64,000 bases of DNA from assembly GCF_035917415.1 (NCBI RefSeq), contig NZ_CP109073.1, forward strand, positions 682,001-746,000, in the 5' to 3' direction. The notes beneath the pieces were generated by a model. It saw nothing but the letters and a program-made list of their open reading frames with translations, ran no database searches and was not told the DNA's origin. Source of the stretch: Streptomyces sp. NBC_01803 (GTDB lineage Bacteria > Actinomycetota > Actinomycetes > Streptomycetales > Streptomycetaceae). This document shows, one piece after another, positions 16,528-30,645 of the stretch; positions within the stretch are counted from its first letter, which is position 1, and each line of letters starts with the position of its first letter. The position numbers and the translations under genes were made by a program.

Positions 16528-16725
16528 ATGCCTGAACCGGGCAGCAAGAAGTACGACATCCACCGTGCCCACCGCCGCAAGGACGCCGAGAGCCAGGGCG
16601 TTCCGGACCAGCATGCCAACGACGAGGCGAACGCCGACCTCCAGCGGGATCCGAAGTGGCGCTCGCGCGGGCCGCGCACGGAGCGCGGGCGGGGGCCCAA
16701 GAGCGAACGGCCGGGGACCGATTGA
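16528..16725 (+). CDS. Small basic conserved hypothetical protein
   Basis: 65 residues from ATG 16528 with GAGGTGA six bases upstream. Very rich in charged residues (PGSKKYDIHRAHRRKDAESQ, WRSRGPRTERGRGPKSERP), no Cys and no hydrophobic core, so probably disordered. I believe similar short proteins are annotated as hypothetical in other Streptomyces; no function known. Confidence 0.6.
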   Translation: MPEPGSKKYDIHRAHRRKDAESQGVPDQHANDEANADLQRDPKWRSRGPRTERGRGPKSERPGTD

Positions 16726-16742
16726 GGCGGGCGACTGGAATC

Positions 16743-17402
16743 ATGGCGAGAACAGGCACGACAAGCACGGGCGAGAAGCGCGAGAAGACCGCGCGGGCAC
16801 TGCTGGACCGGTGCGGCCGGACCTACGCCGAGCAGGCGGGCATCCGGCTGCGGAACACGCCGGGGCCGCTCTACCAGGTGCTGGTCCTCTCGCACCTGCT
16901 CTCCGCCAGGATCAGAGCGGATGTCGCGGTCGCCGCGGCGCGGGCGTTGTTCGACGCCGGGATGCGGGATCCGAAGCGCATGGCCGAGGCCACCTGGCAG
17001 CAGCGCGTCGACGCGCTGGGCGTGGGCCACTATCGCCGTTACGACGAACGGACGGCCACCCAGCTGGGACAGGGCGCCGAGCTGGCGCTGCGTGAGTACG
17101 GCGGCGATCTGCGCCGGCTGCGCGGCGGGGGGGCGCCGGACCGGCTGCGTGAGTTCCCCGGGATCGGCGCCATGGGCGTGGACATCTTCCTGCGGGAGGC
17201 GCAGGCCGTGTGGCCCGAGTACGCGCCCTACATCGACCACAAGGCGCAGGACGGCGCCGAGCGGGTCGGGCTGCCGCGTTCGCCGAAGACGCTGGGCGAG
17301 CTGGTCCCCGGGGACGAGGTGCCCCGGCTCACGGCGGGGCTGGTGCGGGTGGCCCTGGACAAGGGACTCGCACGGGACGTGCGGGAGATGGCGGGCCGCT
17401 GA
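16743..17402 (+). CDS. HhH-GPD (endonuclease III-like) DNA glycosylase family protein
   Basis: 219 residues from ATG 16743. LYQVLVLSHLLSARIRADVAVAAARALFDAG is the helical start seen in HhH-GPD proteins; LREFPGIGAMGVDIFLREAQAVWPEYAPYID is the helix-hairpin-helix with the GxG turn and a following acidic residue. The C-terminal 4Fe-4S cysteines of true Nth are absent, so this is the short cluster-free type. It is expected to act in base excision repair; substrate unknown. Confidence 0.72.
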   Translation: MARTGTTSTGEKREKTARALLDRCGRTYAEQAGIRLRNTPGPLYQVLVLSHLLSARIRADVAVAAARALFDAGMRDPKRMAEATWQQRVDALGVGHYRRYDERTATQLGQGAELALREYGGDLRRLRGGGAPDRLREFPGIGAMGVDIFLREAQAVWPEYAPYIDHKAQDGAERVGLPRSPKTLGELVPGDEVPRLTAGLVRVALDKGLARDVREMAGR

Positions 17403-17477
17403 GCGGCGACCCCGACGTTTGCCCCGCCGGAACGGGGGGACTCGCCGGGGGCACGACGAGCAATCCGGAGGCGCATC

Positions 17478-17834
17478 ATGGCCGACGCCGAAACGTTCGA
17501 GATGGACGCGCTGTGGGCCGAGTTCCACAACGCGGTGAACATGACGTCCCAGGAGCTCGCCGCCTGGCTGCGGACCAGCAGCGCGGGCGAGGAGAGCGAA
17601 CAGCCGCCCGAGCGGGCGGGCAGCGAGCAGGGTCGCGGTGTGCTGGCGATCCTGCGGAAGCGGCAGATGGACCTCACCGACGCCGACATCGGCCTGATGC
17701 ACGACGTGGTGGACACGGTGCGCACCGAGCGCACCACCGGTCCGCGCCGCGAGGTGCCCGAGCCGGCCTGGCGCTACCGGCTGATGAGCCTGGGACACGA
17801 TCCGCTGCGCGCCGAGCCCGACGATCTGGCGTAG
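17478..17834 (+). CDS. DUF3140 domain protein
   Basis: 118 residues; GGAGG six bases before ATG. WAEFHNAVNMTSQELAAWLRTSSAGE and GRGVLAILRKRQMDLTDADIGLMHDVVDTV are characteristic of DUF3140, a small helical family of actinobacteria with unknown role. The end WRYRLMSLGHDPLR is also conserved. Convergent with the next gene across a shared terminator. Confidence 0.85.
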   Translation: MADAETFEMDALWAEFHNAVNMTSQELAAWLRTSSAGEESEQPPERAGSEQGRGVLAILRKRQMDLTDADIGLMHDVVDTVRTERTTGPRREVPEPAWRYRLMSLGHDPLRAEPDDLA

Positions 17835-17852
17835 GCGCGCGCCCACCGACCC

Positions 17853-17889
17853 GTCGCCCTGCCCGCGTCCTCCAGGCGGGCGGGGCGAC
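17853..17889. terminator. Bidirectional terminator hairpin
   Basis: GTCGCCCTGCCCGC pairs with GCGGGCGGGGCGAC over 14 bp (one G-T pair) around a 9-base loop, between the convergent genes ending at 17834 and 17910. No T-tract, as often in actinomycetes. Confidence 0.7.
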
Positions 17890-17909
17890 GTGCCGTCCCA
17901 CGGGGCTCG

Positions 17910-19094
17910 TCAGCCGTCGACCGGCCGGGCGATCGGCGCCGGCCCGGGCGCCGGGTCAACGGTCGCCGGACGGGCGGCGACGGACTGCCACCACGAGTCG
18001 ACCGGGAGACCCACGGCCGGCTCGAACGACTCCCCGGGTCTGGGCACCGCGACCGTCACGTTCTCGTTCTTGGCCTGACTGACGGTCCGCTCGGCCGGCT
18101 CCTCCCACGGGTGCAGCGCCAGGTTGAACGTGCCCCAGTGGATCGGCAGCATGATCCCGTGCGCGGTGCCCCCGGACACGTCCACGTGCGCCCGCACGCC
18201 CTCCTCCGGGGTCATGTGGATATCCGGCCAGTACTCGCTGCTGTAGGCGCCGATCTGGATCATCGTGGCGTCGAACGGCCCGTGCCGCTCACCTATCTCG
18301 GCGAAGCCCGGGAAATACCCGGTGTCCCCGCTGTGGTAGATCCGGTGCTCGGGACCGGCGACGGCCCAGGAAGCCCACAGCGTCTGGAAGCGGTCCCGCA
18401 GGCCCCGGCCGCAGAAGTGCTGCCCGGGGGTGGCGGTCAGGGTCAGCTCCCCCACCGCGGCCGACTCCCACCAGTCCAGCTCGGCGATCCGCGCGGCGGG
18501 CACGCCCCAGCGCTCCAGGTGGGCGCCGACGCCCAGCGGCACGGCGAACACCGCGTCGGTCGCGATCAGCCGACGGATCGTCGGCATGTCGAGGTGGTCG
18601 TAGTGGTCGTGCGAGATGACCACGGCGTCCAGCGGGCCCAGCTCGCCGAGCGCGGCCGGGACGGGGTGCAGCCGCCGGGGCCCGGCGAAGGAGAACGGGG
18701 AGCAGCGCTCGCTCCACACCGGGTCGAACAGCACCCGGTGCCCGTCGATCTCGGCCAGGACGGTGGCGTGTCCGAGCCAGGTGAGCCGGAGTCCCGATTC
18801 CGGCGTGTCGTCCGGATCGACGGCGGCGGGCCGGACCAGGGGCAGCTTGCCCGCCGGCGACCTGCGCAGCCGGTCCGCCCGCCGCATCATGTCCCGGAGC
18901 ATCGGCAGCATCTCGCGCGGACCGCCCATGTGTACGGGACGGTCGTTCCGGAAGGCTCCGTCGCGGTACTGCGGGGAGCGCTGGACACGGGCCAGGCGGT
19001 CGCCCGAGGCACGGGCGCCGAAGGAAGCGGGGCGCAGCCCGGCGAGGGCGGAGACGCGGGCGGGTTTACCGGTGGACGAGGACGGCTCGGTCAC
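17910..19094 (-). CDS. MBL-fold metal-dependent hydrolase (UlaG/NAPE-PLD-like)
   Basis: 394 residues from the GTG at 19094, with GGGAGG five bases upstream. The metallo-beta-lactamase motif is VVISHDHYDHLDMPT; other metal ligands are likely in ATPGQHFCGRG, YHSGDTGYFPGF and LPIHWGTFNLALHPWEE. The arrangement, with GPREMLPMLRDMM and LTWLGHATVLAEIDGHRVLFDPVW, fits the NAPE-PLD/RomA branch, which cleaves phosphodiester or related bonds. No signal peptide. The actual substrate is unknown. Confidence 0.85.
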   Translation of the reverse strand: MTEPSSSTGKPARVSALAGLRPASFGARASGDRLARVQRSPQYRDGAFRNDRPVHMGGPREMLPMLRDMMRRADRLRRSPAGKLPLVRPAAVDPDDTPESGLRLTWLGHATVLAEIDGHRVLFDPVWSERCSPFSFAGPRRLHPVPAALGELGPLDAVVISHDHYDHLDMPTIRRLIATDAVFAVPLGVGAHLERWGVPAARIAELDWWESAAVGELTLTATPGQHFCGRGLRDRFQTLWASWAVAGPEHRIYHSGDTGYFPGFAEIGERHGPFDATMIQIGAYSSEYWPDIHMTPEEGVRAHVDVSGGTAHGIMLPIHWGTFNLALHPWEEPAERTVSQAKNENVTVAVPRPGESFEPAVGLPVDSWWQSVAARPATVDPAPGPAPIARPVDG

Positions 19095-19599
19095 ATGAAC
19101 CTCCCAGAATGCGGCTGACGCCACTGTAAGCCATGGGAGTGACCTCCAGTCACTGTGCGCGAGAACGTCCCGTGACCACCCGGGGCCCCGGCGCGGGCGC
19201 GCCCGGAGAGGACGCGCGGGCCGCGGGAGCGGCCTGGGGGCCGACCACCGGCCGGGGGCCCGCCGTACCCCGGCGGTCGTGGAGGCGGTCCGCGCCGCCG
19301 CGTCGCGGACACCGACCGACATGGTGGACTCCGGACGGTGCCCCGCGCCGCGCGGCACCATCGGCGACGCGGCGGTCCGGACGCCCACGGCGACCCGGCG
19401 CGGCAGAAAGAGCTGTGGGAAACGGCGGGCGGCCTGGCCCGACTTCCGGTCAGGCCCCGGGCATGACGGGTTTCGTGTGGCGATGTCCAGGGAACACCGT
19501 AAACTCTGTGCGGGAACAGAAGATCGAAGTGTGAACCGTTTGAAATGTTCACGCTGCCAGGCCGGGGTCCGCCACGTCTGCCATTCGGGAATACTGCCT
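19095..19599. other. Divergent intergenic region without a supported gene
   Basis: 505 bases between the MBL-fold gene and the PAP2 gene. The open frame leading into PAP2 extends upstream but has poor codon bias. Two inverted repeats are visible: AGTGAC-CTCCA-GTCACT near 19137 and GTGAAC-N10-GTTCAC at 19531-19552. Confidence 0.5.
19531..19552. promoter_or_regulatory. Inverted repeat upstream of the PAP2 gene (candidate operator)
   Basis: Perfect 6-bp arms GTGAAC and GTTCAC, 10 bases apart, 48 bases before the chosen ATG of the PAP2 gene. The arm length is short, so chance is possible. Confidence 0.3.
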
Positions 19600-20422
19600 A
19601 TGCCGAGCCCAGAGGTGCTCAAGCGAGCTTTCGTCACGCGGCGCCGAAAGCGGTCCGCCATGTCGTCGAGGCCGCCGCTGATACGTGAGTTGCTGCTCGT
19701 CATCGTGCTGTACACGGGCTACAAGTTGGGCAGGCGCGCGGCCAACGGCCAGTTCTCGGAAGCGTATGAGAACGCGGACCGGATCTGGAGCCTGGAGCGG
19801 GCCGTTTACCTGCCCAGCGAGGCATGGGTGCAGGACATGGTGCTGCACAGCGAGTCGCTGATCCGCGCCATCAACGTGTACTACGCGACCGTCCACTTCC
19901 CGGCCATGGCGCTGTTCCTCATCTATATGTATTGGCGGCGTCCCGGACACTATGTCTGGTTCCGCTGGGTCCTCACCTGGCTGACCGGTGCCGCGCTGGT
20001 GCTGCATCTGCTGATGCCGCTCGCCCCGCCGCGGCTGTTCCGGACCGACGACATGGTGGACACCAGCGCGATCTACGGCCCCGGAGTGTATGACAAGCCG
20101 GACCCGGACTCCATGTCCAACCAGTTCGCCGCCATGCCCTCGATGCACGTCGGCTGGGCGGTGCTCATCGCCCTCACCCTGATCGTGGCGACGCGAAGCC
20201 GGCTGCGCTGGCTGTGGCTGATCCACCCGCTGATCACCGTACTGGCGGTGGTCGCCACCGGCCACCACTACTGGATGGACGGCATCGTGGCCTGCGCGCT
20301 GCTGGCGATCATCCTGGTGGTGCTCCGCCCGCCCCGGATCCCTCGTCCCCCGGTGGAGATCCTGGAGCCGGCCACGAGCCGGCCGCCGAGCCTCCCGGAG
20401 CCCGCCGTCACCCAGTCCGCCG

Positions 20423-24832
<4,410 letters not shown>

Positions 24833-25013
24833 ATCCGGCCAGATCCATGGCCTGATGCGGTCGCGACTCCCGCCGACCTATCCGGACAGATACCCAGGTA
24901 TTCCCCCAGCGCGGGGACGTTGATCCGGCGTTTCCTTCCCTCATCCGCCGTGGAGTCAGTAGTCTCAACCCTCGGGCCAATTCGCGCATATGCAGGGGAC
25001 ATTGGAGGCGTCG

Positions 25014-25826
25014 ATGGAACTGCCCGCCTGGGCGCCGCCGGGTATGGATCTGTCCGTCCCGAGCGTTTCGCGCATGTACGACTACTACTTGGGCGGTTCC
25101 CACAATTTCGAGGTGGATCGCGCGGCGGCCCGCAAGGCGTTGGAAGCCTTCCCCGGCATTCCCAAGATCGCCCAGGCGAATCGTGCCTTCATGCGCCGCG
25201 CGGTGCGTCACGCCATTTCGGAAGGCGTCACCCAGTTCCTGGACATAGGCTCCGGCGTCCCCACCTTCGGCAACGTCCACGAGGTGGCCCAGGAGGCGAG
25301 CGACCGGGCCCGGGTGGTCTATGTCGACAACGACCCGGTGGCCGTCGCCCACAGCCGGGCGGTGCTGGCCGGTGACGACCGGGCGGATGTCGCCTCGGCG
25401 GACTTCAGGGATCCGCAGGGCGTCCTGAACAGCGATCCGGTCGGCCGGCTCCTCGACCTCGACCGGCCCGTGGCCCTGCTGCTCGTGGCGCTGCTGCACT
25501 TCTTCGAGGACGACGACAAGCCCGGTGAGAAGGTCGCCGCGCTGCGTGACTCCCTGGCGGCCGGCAGCCTGCTGATCCTCACTCACGCCTCCGTCGACCA
25601 CGGTTCGATGACGCCCGAGCAGGGTGCCCGGATCACGCGGATCTATCGCGACGGCGGCGCCACGCTCGTGATGCGCTCAGGCGAGGACATCGCGCGTTTC
25701 TTCGACGGCTTCGAGCTCGTCGACCCCGGCCTGGTCCCGATGCCGGACTGGCGGCCGGAAGGCCCGCCCGATCAGGAGGATCCCATCGTGTACGCCGGCT
25801 ACGCGGGAGTAGGACGCAAAGCGTGA
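25014..25826 (+). CDS. SAM-dependent methyltransferase, DUF574 family
   Basis: 270 residues; GGAGG five bases before ATG. The family start SVSRMYDYYLGGSHNFEVDRAAA and the SAM site FLDIGSGVPTFGNVHEVAQ, then VVYVDNDPVAVAHSRAVL, are typical of the many streptomycete DUF574 methyltransferases. The C-terminus ends with YAGVGRK. Substrate unknown. It overlaps the next gene by 4 bases (GTGA), so it is coupled to a cyclic-di-GMP protein. Confidence 0.9.
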   Translation: MELPAWAPPGMDLSVPSVSRMYDYYLGGSHNFEVDRAAARKALEAFPGIPKIAQANRAFMRRAVRHAISEGVTQFLDIGSGVPTFGNVHEVAQEASDRARVVYVDNDPVAVAHSRAVLAGDDRADVASADFRDPQGVLNSDPVGRLLDLDRPVALLLVALLHFFEDDDKPGEKVAALRDSLAAGSLLILTHASVDHGSMTPEQGARITRIYRDGGATLVMRSGEDIARFFDGFELVDPGLVPMPDWRPEGPPDQEDPIVYAGYAGVGRKA

Positions 25827-27946
25827 GACCCTCGCCATCCTCCGACGGCCCGCGGCGTTTCGCCACCCTCTGGTGCCGCGCCGTCTACCCGGCCACCGCG
25901 ACCTCGATGACCAGGCCGGAGTTCGAGGCACTGCTGCTGGACCTGACCGGTCGGCTCTCCGACGCGCTGCACGCTCCGCGTTTTGACCCGGACCCGGCCC
26001 GCGCGGTCGGCGAGGCCCTCGTCGCCGCCCACTGCACCGCGCCCGAGGCCCTCCCCAGCGTGCTCGGCGTCATCGACGCCTACCTCCTGCTCCACTGCGG
26101 GGACCCGGACCGGCTGAGCCCCGAGGAGGGCCGCACCCGCTGCGCCCGCCTCCAGCACGCCGTCTCCGCCGGCTTCGCCAAGGCGCTCCAGGAGCGGACC
26201 CGCGCCGAGCAGGAGGCGGTCTCCCGCGCCGCGCTCACCGCGCAGGCCGAGATCGCCAAGGCGCTGCACGAGAGCGAGACGCGCTTCCGTGCCGTTTTCA
26301 AGGACGCCCCGCTGGGCATCGGGATCGCCGACATGGACGGCGAGATCCTGGACATCAACGACGCGCTCGCCGGGATGTTCGGCGGCTTCGAGCAGCATGT
26401 GGGTGGCCGCAACGTCCTGAGCTGGACACATCCCGAGGACTCCCCCGAGGTCTGGCGGATGCAGCGTGAGCTGATGCGCGGCGAGCGCGAGCACTACCAG
26501 GTGGAGAAGCCGTACCACCGCAAGGACGGCACCGTCCTGTGGACCAACCTGACCGTCTCGCTGCTGCGCGACGCCGAGGGCCGGCCGCGCTACATGCTGG
26601 CGATGGTGGAGGACGTCTCCGAGCGCCGCCTGCTGAACCTGCGGCTGCGCTACCAGGCCACCCACGACGCGCTGACCGACCTGCCGAACCGCTCGCTGTT
26701 CTTCGAGCGGCTGGAGCAGACGCTCGCCCCCGGCTCGGGGCCGGCCCGGATCGGGCTGTGCTATCTGGACCTGGACGGTTTCAAGGCGGTCAACGACAGC
26801 CTCGGCCACGCCGTCGGCGACCAGCTCCTGATCGCCGTGGCCGAGCGGCTCCAGAGCTGCGTCTCCGGGCCGGGACAGATGCTGGCCCGGATCGGCGGCG
26901 ACGAGTTCGTCGCCCTGGTCGTGGACCCGCCGACGGCCGAGGCGGTCATCGAGGTCGCGCGGCACGCGCTGGAGGCGCTGGCGACGCCCGTGGACGTGGG
27001 CGGCCGGGAGCTGATGGTCAGGGCCAGCATCGGGATCGTCGAGGGCGCCACCCGGCACCTGACCTCCGCCGAGGTGCTGCGCAGCGCCGACATCACCATG
27101 TACCGGGCGAAGGGCGAGGGCGGCAACCGGTACGCGGTGGCCGACCCGGACTCCGACGCCCGCGCCATCAGCCGGCACCACCTCACCCACCACCTGCCGG
27201 CCGCGCTGAAGGGCGCCGAGTTCTTCATCGAGTACCAGCCGCTGGTCAAGATGGAGGACGGCAGCCTGGAGGGCGCCGAGGCACTGGTGCGCTGGAGCCA
27301 TCCCCGGCACGGCGTGCTCGGACCGGACCGTTTCATCCCGCTCGCCGAGCACACCGGGCTGATCGTTCCGCTGGGCCGCTGGGTGCTGCAGGAGGCCGTG
27401 CGCCAGGCGTGCCAGTGGCAGGTGCGTGGCATAGGCGGCACGCGCGCCCTGAAGGTGAACGTGAACCTGTCGCCGCGTCAGCTCTCCCACCCCGAGCTGG
27501 TCGAGGACACCGTCGCGGTGCTGGAGGAGGCCGGGCTGCCGCCGAGCTCGCTCTGCCTGGAGGTCACCGAGACGGCGATGATCAGCGCCGACGAGAACGA
27601 GTTGCGTCCGCTGCGCGAGCTGGCCGAGCTGGGCGTGGGGATCGCGCTGGACGACTTCGGCACCGGGTACTCCAATCTGGCGAACCTCAGGCGGCTGCCC
27701 GCGACCACCCTCAAGCTGGACCGTTCCTTCACCCAGGGGCTCCAGCGCGACCCGGCCGACCCGGTCGACCTGAAGATCGTGGAGGGGATCGTCTCGCTCG
27801 CCCACACGCTCCAGCTCTCGGTGACGGTGGAGGGCGTGGAGACCTCCGCCCAGGCCGAGCAGCTCCGCGAGCTGGGCTGCGACTCGGCGCAGGGCTGGTA
27901 CTACGCGAAGCCCGGACCGCCGGAGCGGCTGCCCGAGGCGGTCTGA
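25823..27946 (+). CDS. PAS-GGDEF-EAL cyclic-di-GMP protein
   Basis: 707 residues from GTG 25823. An N-terminal helical region to about 145, PAS/PAC about 150-275 (FRAVFKDAPLGIGIADMDGEI, HRKDGTVLWTNLTVSLL), GGDEF about 280-440 with intact IGGDEFVAL, then EAL with EALVRWSHP, NVNLSPRQL, EVTETAMI and LDDFGTGYSNL. Both active sites look complete. No RxxD inhibitory site five residues before GGDEF, so product inhibition is not expected. No membrane segment. Layout resembles CdgA/RmdA of S. coelicolor, which regulate development; orthology is not certain. Confidence 0.9.
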   Translation: MRPSPSSDGPRRFATLWCRAVYPATATSMTRPEFEALLLDLTGRLSDALHAPRFDPDPARAVGEALVAAHCTAPEALPSVLGVIDAYLLLHCGDPDRLSPEEGRTRCARLQHAVSAGFAKALQERTRAEQEAVSRAALTAQAEIAKALHESETRFRAVFKDAPLGIGIADMDGEILDINDALAGMFGGFEQHVGGRNVLSWTHPEDSPEVWRMQRELMRGEREHYQVEKPYHRKDGTVLWTNLTVSLLRDAEGRPRYMLAMVEDVSERRLLNLRLRYQATHDALTDLPNRSLFFERLEQTLAPGSGPARIGLCYLDLDGFKAVNDSLGHAVGDQLLIAVAERLQSCVSGPGQMLARIGGDEFVALVVDPPTAEAVIEVARHALEALATPVDVGGRELMVRASIGIVEGATRHLTSAEVLRSADITMYRAKGEGGNRYAVADPDSDARAISRHHLTHHLPAALKGAEFFIEYQPLVKMEDGSLEGAEALVRWSHPRHGVLGPDRFIPLAEHTGLIVPLGRWVLQEAVRQACQWQVRGIGGTRALKVNVNLSPRQLSHPELVEDTVAVLEEAGLPPSSLCLEVTETAMISADENELRPLRELAELGVGIALDDFGTGYSNLANLRRLPATTLKLDRSFTQGLQRDPADPVDLKIVEGIVSLAHTLQLSVTVEGVETSAQAEQLRELGCDSAQGWYYAKPGPPERLPEAV

Positions 27947-28003
27947 CCGGGCGTCGCGGCCGGCCCCGCCCCCCGGGCCCAGGTCTTGATCGCAGCCGCC
28001 TCG

Positions 28004-28102
28004 GCCGCGCGGGCGCAGCACGATCTCCTCGCCCCTGAACGCGAGTTCGGCGACGGCCACGTCCACGGCGTCGTACGATGCCCCGCTCAGCATCCCGATC
28101 AC
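28004..28102 (-). pseudogene. N-terminal remnant of anhydro-N-acetylmuramic acid kinase
   Basis: 33 codons read [20 protein letters not shown] then [13 protein letters not shown], which is the start of AnmK (VIGLMSGTSYDAxD). After that the homology stops, only 57 bases before the end of the GGDEF-EAL gene. A relic of a cell-wall recycling gene, probably lost when the neighbouring genes were joined. Confidence 0.6.
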
Positions 28103-28246
28103 CCGCCACGGCCGGACACCGGAAAACCTCGTGGGGCCGCTGGTCGGCGGCTCGGTAGGATGAGTGAAGTCCCTTACGGCGATCCGTCACACTCCGTGAC
28201 TCGTTTCACTTCTCGCTATCTCTTCTCACCATTGGAGCATCCGAGG

Positions 28247-29968
28247 ATGGCCCGACACCTCATCACCAGTGCGCTGCCCTATATCAACGGGATCAAGCAC
28301 CTGGGGAACATGGTGGGCTCGATGCTCCCCGCCGACGTCTACGCGCGGTATCTCCGCGGGCGCGGCCACGACGTGCTGTACATCTGCGCCACCGACGAGC
28401 ACGGCACGCCCGCGGAGCTGGCCGCGAAGGCGGCGGGCCTGCCGGTGGCCGAGTTCTGCGCCCGGCAGCACGACGCCCAGAAGGCGGTCTACGACGCCTT
28501 CGGCCTGCGCTTCGACTACTTCGGCCGCACGTCCTCGCCGCAGAACGTCGAGATCACCCAGCACTTCGCCCGCCGCCTCCAGGAGAACGGGTTCATCGAG
28601 GAGCGCGCCACCCGCCAGGTGTACTCGCTGGCGGACGGCCGGTTCCTGCCCGACCGCTACATCGTGGGCACCTGCCCCTACTGCGGCTACGAGGCGGCCC
28701 GCGGCGACCAGTGCGAGAACTGCACGCGGGTGCTGGACCCGACCGACCTGCTCCAGCCGCGTTCGGCGGTCAGCGGCAGCACGGAGCTGGAGGTGCGGGA
28801 GACCAAGCACCTGTTCCTGCTCCAGTCGAAGCTGGAGAGCGAGGTCGAGGCGTTCGTCGAGGAGAACGGCAAGGAGTGGCCGACCCTGGCCTCCTCCATC
28901 GCCCGCAAGTGGCTGACCGAGGGCCTGCACGACCGCGCGATCACCCGCGACCTGGAGTGGGGCGTGCCCGTGCCGGCCGACGTGTGGCCGGAGCTGGCTG
29001 CCGACGGCAAGGTGTTCTACGTCTGGTTCGACGCCCCGATCGGCTACATCGGCGCGACCAAGGAGTGGGCGGACGCGGCCGGGGACGGCGAGGAGCGCGA
29101 CTGGCGCTCGTGGTGGTACGAGGCGGACGGCTCCGTGCGGTACACCGAGTTCATGGCCAAGGACAACGTGCCGTTCCACACGGTGATGTTCCCGGCCACC
29201 CAGCTCGGCACCCGGGAGCCGTGGAAGAAGGTCGACTTCGTCAAGGCGTTCAACTGGCTGACGTACTACGGGGGGAAGTTCTCCACCTCGCAGAACCGCG
29301 GCATCTTCGCGGACGCCGCCCTGGAGGTGCTGCCCGCCGACTACTGGCGGTACTTCCTGATGGCCGGCGCCCCCGAGTCGGACGACGCCTCCTTCTCCTG
29401 GGAGCTGTTCTCCTCGGTGGTCAACAAGGACCTCGCGGACACTCTGGGAAATTTCGTGAACCGCGTGCTGTCCTTCTCCCGCAAGCGCTTCGGCGACGCG
29501 GTCCCCGCCGGGAGCGCGGCGGGCGAGGCCGAACGACGGCTGGGCGAGGAGGTGGCGCGGCTGCTCGCGGAGTACGAGGAGCACCTGGAGGCCCTCCAGT
29601 TCCGCAAGGCGGCCTTCGCGCTGCGCGCGCTGTGGAGCGCGGGGAACGCCTATCTGGAGGAGAAGGCGCCCTGGCAGGAGATCAAGACCGACCAGGACGC
29701 CGCGGCCCTGACGCTGCGTACGGCGATGAACCTGATCCACCTCTACGCGGTGGTCTCCGAGCCCATCATCCCGTTCACGACCGAGGCGCTGCGGTCGGTC
29801 TTCGCGCTGGAGGGCGCCGCGGCCCGCTGGGTCGCGCCCGAGGAGGCGCGGGCCCTGGACGCGGTGCCGGCCGGGACCCCGTTCACCGTTCCGCCGGTGC
29901 TCTTCGCCAAGATCACCGAGGACGATCTCGCCGCCTACCGGGAGCGCTTCGGCGGCCAGGAGGAGTGA
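28247..29968 (+). CDS. metG: Methionyl-tRNA synthetase
   Basis: 573 residues from ATG 28247 with GGAG upstream. The class I HIGH region is [12 protein letters not shown]; the KMSKS loop is [11 protein letters not shown]; one zinc knuckle [17 protein letters not shown] is present. [20 protein letters not shown] and [13 protein letters not shown] are conserved. It charges initiator and elongator tRNA-Met. Length fits the single-knuckle actinobacterial type without the C-terminal dimer domain. The 300 bases upstream hold the anmK relic and no T-box that I recognise. Confidence 0.96.
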   Translation: MARHLITSALPYINGIKHLGNMVGSMLPADVYARYLRGRGHDVLYICATDEHGTPAELAAKAAGLPVAEFCARQHDAQKAVYDAFGLRFDYFGRTSSPQNVEITQHFARRLQENGFIEERATRQVYSLADGRFLPDRYIVGTCPYCGYEAARGDQCENCTRVLDPTDLLQPRSAVSGSTELEVRETKHLFLLQSKLESEVEAFVEENGKEWPTLASSIARKWLTEGLHDRAITRDLEWGVPVPADVWPELAADGKVFYVWFDAPIGYIGATKEWADAAGDGEERDWRSWWYEADGSVRYTEFMAKDNVPFHTVMFPATQLGTREPWKKVDFVKAFNWLTYYGGKFSTSQNRGIFADAALEVLPADYWRYFLMAGAPESDDASFSWELFSSVVNKDLADTLGNFVNRVLSFSRKRFGDAVPAGSAAGEAERRLGEEVARLLAEYEEHLEALQFRKAAFALRALWSAGNAYLEEKAPWQEIKTDQDAAALTLRTAMNLIHLYAVVSEPIIPFTTEALRSVFALEGAAARWVAPEEARALDAVPAGTPFTVPPVLFAKITEDDLAAYRERFGGQEE

Positions 29969-29986
29969 CCTCCCCCGGCTCCGCCC

Positions 29987-30544
29987 TCAGTCCGCGTCGG
30001 CCGCTCCCGGTGGAGCGGCGGCGAGGATGCGTTCGGTCAGCTCGGCCGCCGCGGCCTTGATGGTCTCCAGCCCCCGCCTTCCCCAGGGCCGGGGCATCCG
30101 GTCGACCACGCTGATGGTGCCCAGCGCCAGGCCCGAGGGATCGAGGAGCGGCGCGCCGAGGTAAGAGCGGACGCCGTCCTCCTGCACGACGGGGTTGCCC
30201 GCGAACCGCGGGTAGTCGTTGACGTCGTCCAGGACGAGCGCCTTGCCGCGCACCACGACGTAGGGGCAGAAGCCGTGGTCCCTGGCCGTGAGCCGGGGCC
30301 GCGCCTCCCCCTCCGGATCGTGCAGCCCGGCGAAGAACTGCCGGTGCGCGTCGACGAACGTGACGGCCGCCCAGGGCGTCCCTGCGACCCGGGCGAGGGC
30401 GCGGGCCGCCTCGTCGAACGCGGGGACCGGCTCGGCGCCGAGGCCGATGCCGAGTTCGCGCAGACGCCGGATACGGCTGGGGACGTGCTGGTCCTCGGGG
30501 GTGAGCAGGGGGCGGGGGGCGTCGTCATGGGTGATCGTCAGCAT
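29987..30544 (-). CDS. GAF-domain protein
   Basis: 185 residues; AAGGAG five bases before ATG 30544. The GAF core is FDEAARALARVAGTPWAAVTFVD, RQFFAGLHDPEGEARPRLTARDHGFCPYVV and SYLGAPLLDPSGLALGTISVVD, like the GAF part of phytochrome-type or anti-sigma-linked sensors. It binds an unknown small ligand. It is the last gene in the run CvnA-CvnB-CvnC, about 100 bases after CvnC, at the place where a conservon normally has its GTPase. Confidence 0.82.
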   Translation of the reverse strand: MLTITHDDAPRPLLTPEDQHVPSRIRRLRELGIGLGAEPVPAFDEAARALARVAGTPWAAVTFVDAHRQFFAGLHDPEGEARPRLTARDHGFCPYVVVRGKALVLDDVNDYPRFAGNPVVQEDGVRSYLGAPLLDPSGLALGTISVVDRMPRPWGRRGLETIKAAAAELTERILAAAPPGAADAD

Positions 30545-30645
30545 GGTCGCTCCTTGACTGACTCGGGTCGGATGCGGGATGCGGAACGGGGGACGCGGAA
30601 CGGGGGCGGCCGGGGGTCGGGGCGGGGAGCCGGTGCGGGTGGGCG

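Noticed and set aside
14856..17846. 996-codon open frame on the minus strand
   Set aside because: Lies opposite the tail protein, zinc-ribbon, HhH-GPD and DUF3140 genes, all of which have clear motifs and ribosome sites; the product is low-complexity.
19131..19155. Inverted repeat AGTGAC-CTCCA-GTCACT as an operator of the MBL gene
   Set aside because: Arms are only 6 bp and no regulator or promoter is evident; could be chance.
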